64,000 nucleotides of DNA. Origin: a virus. The stretch spans positions 252,198 to 316,197 of the IMG/VR virus record IMGVR_UViG_3300020172_001601, one strand, 5' to 3'. Below are positions 1 through 8,028 of the stretch, one piece after another. Position 1 is the stretch's first letter. Each line of letters starts with the position of its first letter. Position numbers and translations under genes: made by a program. The notes beneath the pieces were generated by a model. The model worked only from the letters and a program-made list of their open reading frames with translations, was not told the origin of the DNA and ran no database searches.

Positions 1-1
1 A

Positions 2-229
2 GACAGATCAGATCAACAAGCTGCATTTCTCGATGAACGCCTAGATGAAAGAAGACAACGCCTAGATGAAAGACTAAGGCGACTGCGTGATGAAATGAGT
101 GAAGAACTCAGAAAACTAGAAGAACTCAATGCACGCAGACTTCAAGAAGAACAAATCGAAGAAGAACAAAAAATAAGCCCTTGGTATGTAGGATTGAATG
201 ATGATCGCTCGCATCCTAAAGACCTCTGA
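2..229 (+). CDS. C-terminal end of a charged coiled-coil protein (5' truncated)
   Basis: An open frame enters from the left edge and stops at TGA 227-229. The visible 75 residues are almost all E, R, L, D, Q and K with an imperfect LDERxxR/LRxL heptad pattern, which indicates a long coiled coil. It ends with a short non-helical tail around SPWYVG. It overlaps the start of the ion-channel gene by 32 nt, so the two are probably co-transcribed. The function cannot be told; the N-terminal part lies outside the window. Confidence 0.6.
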   Translation, partial: DRSDQQAAFLDERLDERRQRLDERLRRLRDEMSEELRKLEELNARRLQEEQIEEEQKISPWYVGLNDDRSHPKDL

Positions 230-941
230 CCCTTACCTCAAGTTAATGGTCATATACAGCACCATCATCTATTTGCTCGAAATATCAACCGGGCAAAGAG
301 ATCATGAGTTCTTCGTATGGTCACAGCGAATCATCGGAGTGGTATTCACCATCGAATACATCTTTCGATGGCTCGATGACATTAACGACAACAAAGGCTG
401 GCACTATCCACACTCGCCACTAGGCATCATTGATCTTATATCAATCATCCCATTCTGGGCGCAGTTCTTCGTGCCACCACAATATCTGCACCTTGTTCGC
501 ACTCTAAGAATATTTAGGTTGCTGAAGTTCTTCAGATACTCCCGAAGCCTCCAACTCGTTGCCCTTGGCTTCTATCGAGCAGCACCAGCACTCAAGCCAC
601 TTGTATTTTCACAAATCATTGTCGGCCTGTTCTGCACCGTGGCAGTCTTTGAAGTCGAATCTCCAGCACAACCAGAGAAATTCGGCACACTGTTCGACGC
701 CGCTTATTTCACGATGGTTACTGTTGCTACAGTTGGATATGGTGATCTAAGTCCCATCACCCCGTTGGGAAGAATGATTGCCATGTTTACATTCGTGACG
801 GCATTGGCTATATTTGCAGGCATCTTGGGCGTACTCGGTTCCAGCTTCTTCAAGGTCATGGAAGAAGAAATTGATCCGACCATTGACCCTCTGGAAGAGT
901 TCCATAAAGAGAAAGAACGAAGATTGCTTCTGAAGAAATGA
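198..941 (+). CDS. Voltage-gated potassium channel, six-helix Kv type
   Basis: A 247-aa membrane protein with the full layout of a voltage-gated K+ channel subunit. S1-S3 are hydrophobic segments in the first 95 residues. S4 has basic residues at every third or fourth position (R101, R104, R107, K110, R113). The pore loop carries the selectivity filter TVGYGD at about 178-183, followed by a hydrophobic S6 and a charged cytoplasmic tail. The family forms tetramers that conduct K+ across the inner membrane in response to voltage. The start has an AGG-type ribosome site; a second ATG follows immediately. A Kv channel on a phage genome would be unusual. The small size matches prokaryotic Kv channels. 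Confidence 0.9.
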   Translation: MMIARILKTSDPYLKLMVIYSTIIYLLEISTGQRDHEFFVWSQRIIGVVFTIEYIFRWLDDINDNKGWHYPHSPLGIIDLISIIPFWAQFFVPPQYLHLVRTLRIFRLLKFFRYSRSLQLVALGFYRAAPALKPLVFSQIIVGLFCTVAVFEVESPAQPEKFGTLFDAAYFTMVTVATVGYGDLSPITPLGRMIAMFTFVTALAIFAGILGVLGSSFFKVMEEEIDPTIDPLEEFHKEKERRLLLKK

Positions 942-1027
942 TCTGTCGCATCCCACTTGACTCTCATTGTCCCAGCCTGTAGACTTTACCCTGATTCACA
1001 ACCTCGTTTCCATGAAAGGAACATCCA

Positions 1028-1363
1028 GTGAAGAATCTCTTTGTTTTGGGCATCGTCGCCCTCGCCGCAGCCGCTTTCTCCGCATCTAGCGCAGAAGCCG
1101 GTCACAAGTCCCGTTGCTGCAAGCCAGCCCCGGTCGTTTGCTGCCCCGCTCCCGTAGTCGTTGTTTGTGAGCCAGCACCAGTTGCTTGCTGCCCAACCAA
1201 CTGCTGTGAAGTGGCCTGCCGTCGCCCGGTCAGAAACTTGCTCCACAAGCTCAAGAGCCGTCGCTGTTGCTGTGTTGTCGCAACCTGTTGCAACACCAAC
1301 ACTACCGGCGCAGCACCCGCCGAGCCGAAGACCGTTGTTATGCCAGCACCGGCATCCAACTAA
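1028..1363 (+). CDS. Secreted Cys/Pro/Val-rich small protein
   Basis: 111 aa, GTG start after AAAGGA. The N-terminus is a typical Sec signal peptide: K at position 3, a hydrophobic core, and probable cleavage after SAEA near residue 24. The mature part is dominated by CC pairs in a repeating C-C-x-P-A-P-V-V pattern, then a basic stretch with CCC. This composition is common in secreted proteins of Planctomycetes; that is recollection, not a search. Many Cys-Cys pairs suggest disulfides or metal binding outside the cytoplasm. A strong terminator follows directly. It may have been acquired from the host. Confidence 0.65.
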   Translation: MKNLFVLGIVALAAAAFSASSAEAGHKSRCCKPAPVVCCPAPVVVVCEPAPVACCPTNCCEVACRRPVRNLLHKLKSRRCCCVVATCCNTNTTGAAPAEPKTVVMPAPASN

Positions 1364-1382
1364 GTCTTACGATGACAACGCT

Positions 1383-1418
1383 AAAGGCCAGCAAGGTAAC
1401 ACTTGCTGGCCTTTTTTT
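1383..1418 (+). terminator. Rho-independent terminator after the Cys-rich gene
   Basis: Perfect 13-bp stem (1383-1395 with 1402-1414), 6-nt loop, followed by a run of seven T. Confidence 0.9.
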
Positions 1419-1519
1419 GTTTACAGATGGTCAATATCGTGGTAGAATATTGGCGTCGGATTCAATTTTGTAGCCGCTTGCTGATGCCGACAATACTGCC
1501 AACGAAGGACGACGGCTCG

Positions 1520-1598
1520 AACCCTTCCAAGCAAAGAAAGCCAAACAAGCAATCGAGCAATTGCCTTGTCTGATTTTCTTTGCTTGGAAGGGTTTTTT
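1520..1598 (+). terminator. Long-stem terminator
   Basis: A perfect 20-bp inverted repeat (1520-1539 with 1575-1594) encloses a 35-nt loop and ends in six T. The stem is much longer than the other terminators here. The loop contains no gene. Confidence 0.75.
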
Positions 1599-1611
1599 GT
1601 TGCTAGAGGTA

Positions 1612-2265
1612 ATGATGGAAACTTATTTCAGACACCAAACATCCCAGCCTGCCTATTGGGAATTGCAAACAAAGGTATTGGCGAGGGCTGAAAACATCGC
1701 CTTATATCGACGCTTGAGCGGAAACTATTCAATCCCTCAAAATCGAGGATATTGGACTCTTTGTCATCGCCAGCCACCAGATTCCCCAGGCAGCGAAATC
1801 AATCAGGTTTGTGATGCTGGACTCATCACTAAAGACCAATTCTTTGGCGTAGATCGAGACGACGACCCTGACTATCCCGAAATGATTGCTCAAAACGCAA
1901 TATGGCATCCTGAAGCAAATTGGTATAAGGGGGAATGGGTTGATGTGATTCAAGAACTCGATAATTTCAACCCCGCCCTGGTATATCTGGATACCACTAG
2001 CCTTTCTGGATATTCATTGGCCGCACAGCTTTTGGCCTCAACGATGTACCTGTGCCAAGTCAACACTTTGATATTGGCTAACGTCATGCTCAACAACCCA
2101 CGCAGCAAAGAAAGATATAGCCCGTCTCAACTGGTAAGATTCTTAGAACGAATCGTTGCGCCCATCGAACTATCCAAATGGCGACCTGAAGTCGAAAACT
2201 TCACATACAATGGCAGCGGTAAGACCAACATGATTACCTATGCTCTCTACAAGAAAGAAGCATAA
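1612..2265 (+). CDS. Unknown soluble protein upstream of the helicase
   Basis: 217 aa starting at ATG 1612 (a second ATG follows at 1615), behind AGAGG at 1604-1608. A longer frame from a TTG at 1561 would lie inside the preceding terminator and is rejected. There is no signal peptide or membrane segment. A central segment reading ALVYLDTTSLSG followed by a hydrophobic helix recalls the strand-loop-helix of a Rossmann or methyltransferase-like fold, but no catalytic motif is convincing. The helicase gene begins 1 nt after its stop, so the products are probably made together. Confidence 0.6.
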   Translation: MMETYFRHQTSQPAYWELQTKVLARAENIALYRRLSGNYSIPQNRGYWTLCHRQPPDSPGSEINQVCDAGLITKDQFFGVDRDDDPDYPEMIAQNAIWHPEANWYKGEWVDVIQELDNFNPALVYLDTTSLSGYSLAAQLLASTMYLCQVNTLILANVMLNNPRSKERYSPSQLVRFLERIVAPIELSKWRPEVENFTYNGSGKTNMITYALYKKEA

Positions 2266-2266
2266 C

Positions 2267-4279
2267 ATGGACGACACACAATACATTGACGACGCTGGAA
2301 GATATAGAGTCTTTGGACACAACCCGAACTATGGACGATCAGAAAACATCTATCCAACCGAAAGTGTCATAAAGGCCATGTTCGGCTGGCAAAAAGACGC
2401 TTTCGAGATGGGAAAAGATGAACGATTTTTCTTGACCCAGGCGTTCTGTGGTAGTGGGAAATCCATTCTTCAAATCAATCTGGCTATCCACGATATTGTC
2501 TCCAGTGGATATAGACAGAAGCAGTTGTTCGTAGTTCCACAGGAGCATATTCACAAAGGATTTGTGGGCGATGGACTCGACCTGTTCATGAGAGTCCAAC
2601 AGGGAGGCGTAGAATACAATTGGGCCATTCAACCACATCACAATTTCTGCCACGGTATCAGCCGCATTGAAAACCTCAAGAAGTGGTTACTCACGCCCCC
2701 TGAAAAGCTCGCCAAGGGATTCACCGGACAAGTTATTGGTGGACTAAATGCCGTTTGCTCTCATGCTGCACTGGCTCAAGCATGGAAGGAAATCAAGGCA
2801 GAATACGGCAATGAAGGTCTAAACAAGATCATTCGCAATCTGACTCTAAGGGTCGATGAAGCACACCATATCAGTCTTGTATTCATGGAGGGCGAAGACC
2901 TCACTTATGATGAATGGAAGGCCATTAAAAGTGAAATTACCGCTCTCGGCGACATCTGTACCTATATCGTGAATAGCCGTGTCCGGTCGTGCAAACTCCA
3001 TCTCACAACTGCAACCATGTATCGGGGCGATTCTCGCATTGTTCTATCACTGGAGGTTCGAGCCAAATTTAAGCCATACTACTTGGATTGGATTAAGCAT
3101 TTTGAATCTCTGAACATCAGAGAGTTTCTTCTTCAATATGAATTCTATGAGGAAAATCCCATTGACCTCATGGTGGCACGCATTCTTGCTGAACCCAATG
3201 AAAAACACTTCGTTGTTGTTCCAAGGTCTGGCAGCAAGTGGAGAAGTGAAGGCAACGAACATGAAGCTATATTTGACAAGCTCAATGGTAGTGGACTTCG
3301 GGTTCTTGATCTCGTCACCAAGACGACGCAAAAAAAGAACAAGAAACTATTGCTCGATGAACCTAAGTCTTTCAACCCTGATACGCCATCGAATTTCGAT
3401 GTGGTCGTTGTCTGTAATTTAGGTCGAGAAGGAACAGATTGGTGTCCCTGTTCACGACTTCACAATTCATCTTGTGAGGCGTCTATCACCCTCGCAGTCC
3501 AAACTGTTGGTAGGCCGTTTCGTCGCTATCAAGGCAAAGAAACAGTCAACATCTATCACTATGTCAAGAAGTTCGTGATGCCGAAGAAAGGCATCACCCT
3601 CAAAGAACTCCTTGGAGATCGAACCACTGCCATCCTCTACTGTATGCAAATAGAGGATTTGACGAATCCAATACTCATTATTGACGATTCGTTTGAACTG
3701 CCTGACCAAAATCCCAATCCGAAAGATACAGAAAACACAGAAGGCATAGAGCCAACTACAGCCCTAGTTCCTTTTCAGAATTACTTTGGGGATCAATACG
3801 AGAATGTCATTCGAGCCGCATTACAAGGATATGAAAAACTGACTCAAGAGTTTGAAGATCGGCCCAAGTCCAAAGACGTTTATAACTTAATGGGCCAAAT
3901 CTGTGATGAATTTGGAATCGACAAAGATCATGAATCTCGTGATAATATCCAATGGGCGCTTACAAGCCGTTTCATACGAATGGCATCACCACAAGCAAAA
4001 CTTGATGGCGTCGATGTTGAATTCCTCCGACAAGCTGGCTTCAATGAAATTGACGTGAAGTATGAACTTGACCGATCCATTTACTTCAAGAACTGCTCCA
4101 AAGAAATCTGGCTCACTATCAGAACCATCATACATGGAGAGTGGCAAGAAAAGTTCGATCAAGTCAAAGCGATTGGATTGGAAAACATTATCAAACTACA
4201 AACTCATCCTTTGTTTTGGTTCGTGAAGCATCAGTTGTATATTCATGGAAATAAACGACAGATTCATGGAAAGCAGTAA
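2267..4279 (+). CDS. Superfamily 2 DEAD/DEAH-type helicase
   Basis: 670 aa. The motifs appear in order: Walker A AFCGSGKS (about 59-66), motif II DEAH (about 197-200), motif III LTTAT, motif V around GREGTDW, and motif VI QTVGRPFRR. This is the two-RecA-domain architecture of SF2 helicases and translocases that use ATP to move on nucleic acid. About 200 C-terminal residues lie beyond motif VI and may be a specificity domain. The start is ATG 2267, immediately after the previous stop. The next gene starts 1 nt after its end. It could act in replication initiation, recombination or restriction-like DNA translocation; the sequence does not decide. Confidence 0.88.
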   Translation: MDDTQYIDDAGRYRVFGHNPNYGRSENIYPTESVIKAMFGWQKDAFEMGKDERFFLTQAFCGSGKSILQINLAIHDIVSSGYRQKQLFVVPQEHIHKGFVGDGLDLFMRVQQGGVEYNWAIQPHHNFCHGISRIENLKKWLLTPPEKLAKGFTGQVIGGLNAVCSHAALAQAWKEIKAEYGNEGLNKIIRNLTLRVDEAHHISLVFMEGEDLTYDEWKAIKSEITALGDICTYIVNSRVRSCKLHLTTATMYRGDSRIVLSLEVRAKFKPYYLDWIKHFESLNIREFLLQYEFYEENPIDLMVARILAEPNEKHFVVVPRSGSKWRSEGNEHEAIFDKLNGSGLRVLDLVTKTTQKKNKKLLLDEPKSFNPDTPSNFDVVVVCNLGREGTDWCPCSRLHNSSCEASITLAVQTVGRPFRRYQGKETVNIYHYVKKFVMPKKGITLKELLGDRTTAILYCMQIEDLTNPILIIDDSFELPDQNPNPKDTENTEGIEPTTALVPFQNYFGDQYENVIRAALQGYEKLTQEFEDRPKSKDVYNLMGQICDEFGIDKDHESRDNIQWALTSRFIRMASPQAKLDGVDVEFLRQAGFNEIDVKYELDRSIYFKNCSKEIWLTIRTIIHGEWQEKFDQVKAIGLENIIKLQTHPLFWFVKHQLYIHGNKRQIHGKQ

Positions 4280-4280
4280 T

Positions 4281-5189
4281 ATGTCAGAAGAAAAATCTAT
4301 ACGACAGATTCAGGCCGATCTTTGGATGACAGTTCCAGGCTGGAAAGAACTACTTGATAAATGGAACAGCAGAAAATCTGACGAAGAGAGATGGGCAGAA
4401 GGCATAGTCGAATTGAAAAGAATGGCAATTGCCGGTGAGCCACGCCCAAAAGAGAAAACGCCTCTCGGTCGCCTTCTTTATCATATTACAACCACAAAGT
4501 CAGCCGCTCAAGGCGGTGGGCCGTTTCCTGTTGCCCTAATTTTTCCAAATGCACACACAGAACTAATGGAACTAGCGCCTAAGTGGTTTAGAAAAAAGAT
4601 CGGACAAAAAAAACGAACATTTAACAATATGTCTGCCGAAGAGAAAGTTGCGGCTTTATGGGAAATAGCAAAGAAACAAAAAGCTGAAGCCGCTGCTATA
4701 GTTGAAGGCAAATATCAATATACCAGACCGCAAAGAACAGAAGAATTGGGGAATGCCTTAACCAATTACACTAACAAAAAGAATAAGGCTTATAGGTCTG
4801 ATTTTGACGAAGCAATCAGAAAGTTCATTCCAGAATGGTTCCATCAATCCCGGAAGGAAAATAGAAGGACATTATGGGAGGCTCAAAAGAAAGAACTTCT
4901 GGATATGGTCCGACGTGGAGAAAAGCAACCTTTTGTTAAGAAGAAAAACAGAAAGATTAAAGAAAACCAAGACCGCAAAGAAAGGGACTTGGCATTCGCT
5001 TTACGAGACTTTACTCGAAAGGCTTTTCAAAAAAGAAATGGCGTCCTACAACAGAATCCTAAGTATGATCCCGATTTCACGAAGGAAATAATGGAGGAAA
5101 ACAGAATCTATCAAGCAGGTTGGACATTTGGCTCTGATGAGCCAAATATCGAATTCACACCGAAACGAAAATATGCCACAGCGGGATAA
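4281..5189 (+). CDS. Helicase-linked basic protein with an internal repeat
   Basis: 302 aa from ATG 4281 with GGAAAG at 4269-4274. It is Lys/Arg-rich and has two related stretches of the form L-x-x-A-L-x-x-[YF]-T-x-K ... Y-x-x-D-F near the centre and the C-terminus, which look like a duplicated helical module. It is immediately downstream of the SF2 helicase, so it may be a DNA-binding partner; this is inference. No enzymatic motif was recognised. Confidence 0.6.
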   Translation: MSEEKSIRQIQADLWMTVPGWKELLDKWNSRKSDEERWAEGIVELKRMAIAGEPRPKEKTPLGRLLYHITTTKSAAQGGGPFPVALIFPNAHTELMELAPKWFRKKIGQKKRTFNNMSAEEKVAALWEIAKKQKAEAAAIVEGKYQYTRPQRTEELGNALTNYTNKKNKAYRSDFDEAIRKFIPEWFHQSRKENRRTLWEAQKKELLDMVRRGEKQPFVKKKNRKIKENQDRKERDLAFALRDFTRKAFQKRNGVLQQNPKYDPDFTKEIMEENRIYQAGWTFGSDEPNIEFTPKRKYATAG

Positions 5190-5194
5190 ACAAA

Positions 5195-5218
5195 AAGGCC
5201 AGCAAGAATATTGGCCTT
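5195..5218. terminator. Bidirectional terminator between convergent genes
   Basis: A 7-bp GC stem (5195-5201 with 5212-5218) has A-rich and T-rich flanks, placed between the rightward helicase operon and the leftward glycosyltransferase-like gene. Confidence 0.65.
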
Positions 5219-5224
5219 GTTTGT

Positions 5225-6049
5225 TTATAACAACTTAACCATACGACCGTAATCCATCCTAAGCCCCGCAAATATCTTCATCATTTCAGGATGCTTAATT
5301 CGACACATCAAGCCGACAAAGACAGGATGAAATAACTGAGCCTGTATCAGACCACGCCAAGGATCAAGCCGCATCCACTCAGGCATTCGCTCACCAATAC
5401 GATACATCCCCAAATGTATCCCGTGCGTCATCCTCCATCTGTGCCTCCGAGATAGATCACTCGACTCCTTCACCCCAATCCCAGCCTTCACCAAATGATA
5501 TAACAGCCGCTCATTCGCCATCAATGGATTCGTGCCAGATACCTGCATCGAAACCGGCGAAGCTATGTAAGACTCAATCACCGGCCCCATCTTCTCAAAA
5601 TATGGCTCGACCTCAAAGAAATGCCAGCCAGTCATGCAATCTGAAAATATTCCCTCTCGTACCACATTGGAATATGGGAAGCCATCATCAGCACATGCCG
5701 CTAACTCCTGCTCCAACCAAGTCGGCGTCTCCAGATAATGTAAGAAATCCACGTCGCCTAACCAAACATACTTGAAATCAGCAAAATAAGACTTGGGCAA
5801 CAACCAACGCTCATACATCCCGTCAGGATACCCAGGTAAACCCAATGGCTTCTTCTCAATAACGTCGAACCGAGTAAACCCACAAGATCGCAAATGCTCA
5901 AAACACTCACCCACGCAGGCATTCAAAGGCTCCAATAAGATAAACCTAACAAATGCCTCTGGATATGCCTGCAATACAGAAAATACATGAATCGGCATGA
6001 AATACTGATACCAGCCCCAGACAAGATATAAACATACAGTGTCTCTCAC
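5225..6049 (-). CDS. Glycosyltransferase-like protein (GT-A fold, DVD motif)
   Basis: 274 aa, GTG start that overlaps the stop of the preceding leftward gene. It carries a hydrophobic strand ending in DVD (residues 99-101, in WLGDVDF), the usual metal and nucleotide-sugar ligand of GT-A transferases. It also has the conserved order of an N-terminal Rossmann half, an LPKSYFADF helix and downstream aromatic residues. Its substrate is unknown. Placement at the end of a virion-protein cluster suggests it decorates virion proteins or surface sugars, which is inference. Confidence 0.6.
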   Translation of the reverse strand: MRDTVCLYLVWGWYQYFMPIHVFSVLQAYPEAFVRFILLEPLNACVGECFEHLRSCGFTRFDVIEKKPLGLPGYPDGMYERWLLPKSYFADFKYVWLGDVDFLHYLETPTWLEQELAACADDGFPYSNVVREGIFSDCMTGWHFFEVEPYFEKMGPVIESYIASPVSMQVSGTNPLMANERLLYHLVKAGIGVKESSDLSRRHRWRMTHGIHLGMYRIGERMPEWMRLDPWRGLIQAQLFHPVFVGLMCRIKHPEMMKIFAGLRMDYGRMVKLL

Positions 6050-7359
6050 TACTTCACACCACGATTCACAAGATTAGATACAACAACCGATACCTTAGAC
6101 CCCTCACCATCAGGCTCAAATTGTACCGATGTCCCATAATGATTCCCGCCACCTACCATATACACAATCTTGACATAGGTGCTGTTCGCCTTGACCTCAA
6201 TAACCGGCGATGATCCCACCTTGGCACCTAACTTCCTGCCCGGACCCTCACCCGTCACAAAATCCTTCCCAATCGCAGAACTCCAACCCGGAGATGAATC
6301 AGCCTGCAACAATGAACGATAAGCCGGAATCGTGTCAGCACCACCCGTAACCAATAACTCCAGCAATGCCGCAAACTTCTTAGGCTTGTTTGTATAATTC
6401 GCCTCTGCCGCTGCTTTCATCTGATCCAACAAATAGGCACGCTTCTCTGCCGCCTCATACAAAGGATTGCTGCCCATGTCCTTCATCGTCCTCAATACCC
6501 GACGACCAGCACCCAATACAGATAATGCCTTCAATGGCCCTAAACTACGAACATCCACCTGAGTCTCCGTCACCGCCTTCAAACTGAATCCAACGTCAGA
6601 TCGCATCCCAGGCAAATACTTCTCACAACCAATACGCAAATCTGCCGTATCTGACTTCAATCGAGCCGAATACTCTCCACCATCCCCACCCGTAAACTCA
6701 ATAGAATCCACCACACATTGTCGAACTAATGCCATCGCCTTGCTGTGAATCAAATTCCCCATGCCCGTCTTGCCAGTCGCATGTTGCTTAATGAACTCAA
6801 CCACCAAACGACCTAAATTAGCCCCAACCTTGCCAGTAATCACACCACCTAATCTAGCCTGCTCCTGTAAGGCCCACGCTAAATCCTTCTGCCCCACAGC
6901 CTTTAACTTGAACGTCTGAACTAAAAAAGCAAATACCTCAACCTCAAACAATAAACCCATCTCCTTGCCCACTAACTGAGGTATCGAACGACGACCAGCA
7001 TTCATCCCCTTCTCAAATGCCGACGTGTCCTTGGCGTTCCAACCTAACCCCATCCCAGCCGCAGCCTGAACCGCTGCCTTGCCCTTCCAACCCTTCTCCG
7101 TTACCTCGCCCAATAAAGGCCCAGAATGAGCCACAGAAGCCGCTAAAGCCATAGGTGCGACAGAAGACGCACCCACAGGAGAAACAGGCACAGAAGGCGT
7201 TACAGGAGCTACAGAAGCTAAAGAACTGATAGAGACTGAGATGTAACCCTCAGATGGACGAATAGAAGCGGCAATACGAGACATAAGACCGGACATCCAT
7301 GAGGCAACCTCACTCATCCCGCCCTCAGATGCTCCTAACCATTCTTTGAAATTACTCAT
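6049..7359 (-). CDS. Probable capsid-internal protein with FKEWL targeting tag
   Basis: 436 aa beginning at ATG 7359 (SNFKEWLG). The first dozen residues, S-N-F-K-E-W-L-x-x-S-E-G, resemble the T4 capsid-targeting sequence that precedes prohead-protease cleavage. A Pro/Ser/Val/Ala-rich low-complexity stretch follows to about residue 85, then a folded helical region with many small residues and a beta-rich C-terminus. No enzyme motif is seen. Overlaps by 8 nt with the upstream gene and by 1 nt with the downstream gene indicate one operon. Confidence 0.6.
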   Translation of the reverse strand: MSNFKEWLGASEGGMSEVASWMSGLMSRIAASIRPSEGYISVSISSLASVAPVTPSVPVSPVGASSVAPMALAASVAHSGPLLGEVTEKGWKGKAAVQAAAGMGLGWNAKDTSAFEKGMNAGRRSIPQLVGKEMGLLFEVEVFAFLVQTFKLKAVGQKDLAWALQEQARLGGVITGKVGANLGRLVVEFIKQHATGKTGMGNLIHSKAMALVRQCVVDSIEFTGGDGGEYSARLKSDTADLRIGCEKYLPGMRSDVGFSLKAVTETQVDVRSLGPLKALSVLGAGRRVLRTMKDMGSNPLYEAAEKRAYLLDQMKAAAEANYTNKPKKFAALLELLVTGGADTIPAYRSLLQADSSPGWSSAIGKDFVTGEGPGRKLGAKVGSSPVIEVKANSTYVKIVYMVGGGNHYGTSVQFEPDGEGSKVSVVVSNLVNRGVK

Positions 7360-7723
7360 GTTTTGTCTCAATTAAAAGTTCTCCCAAAACCTCAATTCTG
7401 CCAACCAATTTTTGAAATTTGGATTGATCCACTGTTTCAATTTCATTTATGTAAGAATGAAGTTCAAAACAGAGCTTTTTGTATTCACTCTTCATTTCTG
7501 CTGCTTTTAATTGACCCTTTGAAGCCTTCTCGTAATATGGCAACTTTACACGAAAATGGTCATGTGTCAGCAATGCAACACCACCCTTTTCCTTCGCCAT
7601 ATCCGAAATCTTTTTCGCACCCTCAAGCCTCTTTTTTGCAAATGATTCCAACTGGTCCTGATTTTCATTTAGCAAACCACTTAGCCTAAGTGTGTGTTCA
7701 TTTATTTCCATATTCCTCACCAT
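7352..7723 (-). CDS. Small helical protein of the virion cluster
   Basis: 123 aa from ATG 7723; an alternative start at 7711 would give 119 aa. It is predominantly helical with many K, E and L, consistent with a coiled coil or four-helix bundle, and has no signal peptide. It lies between the DUF6321-like gene (2 nt away) and the FKEWL protein (8-nt overlap). A longer frame reaching 7816 overlaps the neighbouring gene and has no ribosome site. Function unknown. Confidence 0.6.
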   Translation of the reverse strand: MVRNMEINEHTLRLSGLLNENQDQLESFAKKRLEGAKKISDMAKEKGGVALLTHDHFRVKLPYYEKASKGQLKAAEMKSEYKKLCFELHSYINEIETVDQSKFQKLVGRIEVLGELLIETKHE

Positions 7724-7725
7724 GA

Positions 7726-8028
7726 TTAACAGTTCCAACGGTCTAATGCAGCGCCCTTTGCTGTTTTCTTGCCGTCTCTGGACGTAGGACCAGAAACACC
7801 ACTCATCCTGGCACAAAAACTCTTACGTCTTTTGGCCTTTTTAGAATCAGGGTCCAATTTGGATGGAGCGTCGGTAACAGGTGGCTTCAAATTAGCACCT
7901 TCTTCCCTCTTAAACTTAGCACGACCCTTGGCATTTAAGCCGCCTTCCTTGCTGTGCCTGTCTGGATCGTAACCATGAAAAGGCTTTTCTCCCTCCATCA
8001 TCTCTAACCATTCTTTGAAACTTTCCAT
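7726..8028 (-). CDS. DUF6321-like phage protein with FKEWL tag
   Basis: 100 aa. The N-terminus MESFKEWLEMMEGE is a clear version of the targeting tag. The rest matches a motif I recall from T4-like cyanophage proteins: a GLNAKGRAKFKREEGANLK-type segment, then KRRKSFCARMSG and a final KAAALDRWNC-like end (labelled DUF6321 in some annotations). It is strongly basic after the tag, which would suit a DNA-contacting protein inside the head. Start ATG 8028 directly follows the stop of the upstream gene. Confidence 0.75.
   Translation of the reverse strand: MESFKEWLEMMEGEKPFHGYDPDRHSKEGGLNAKGRAKFKREEGANLKPPVTDAPSKLDPDSKKAKRRKSFCARMSGVSGPTSRDGKKTAKGAALDRWNC

Noticed and set aside
1-941. Host chromosome fragment at the left end
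   Set aside because: Possible in principle, but gene density and overlaps match the rest and no host core gene appears. It cannot be excluded without read data.
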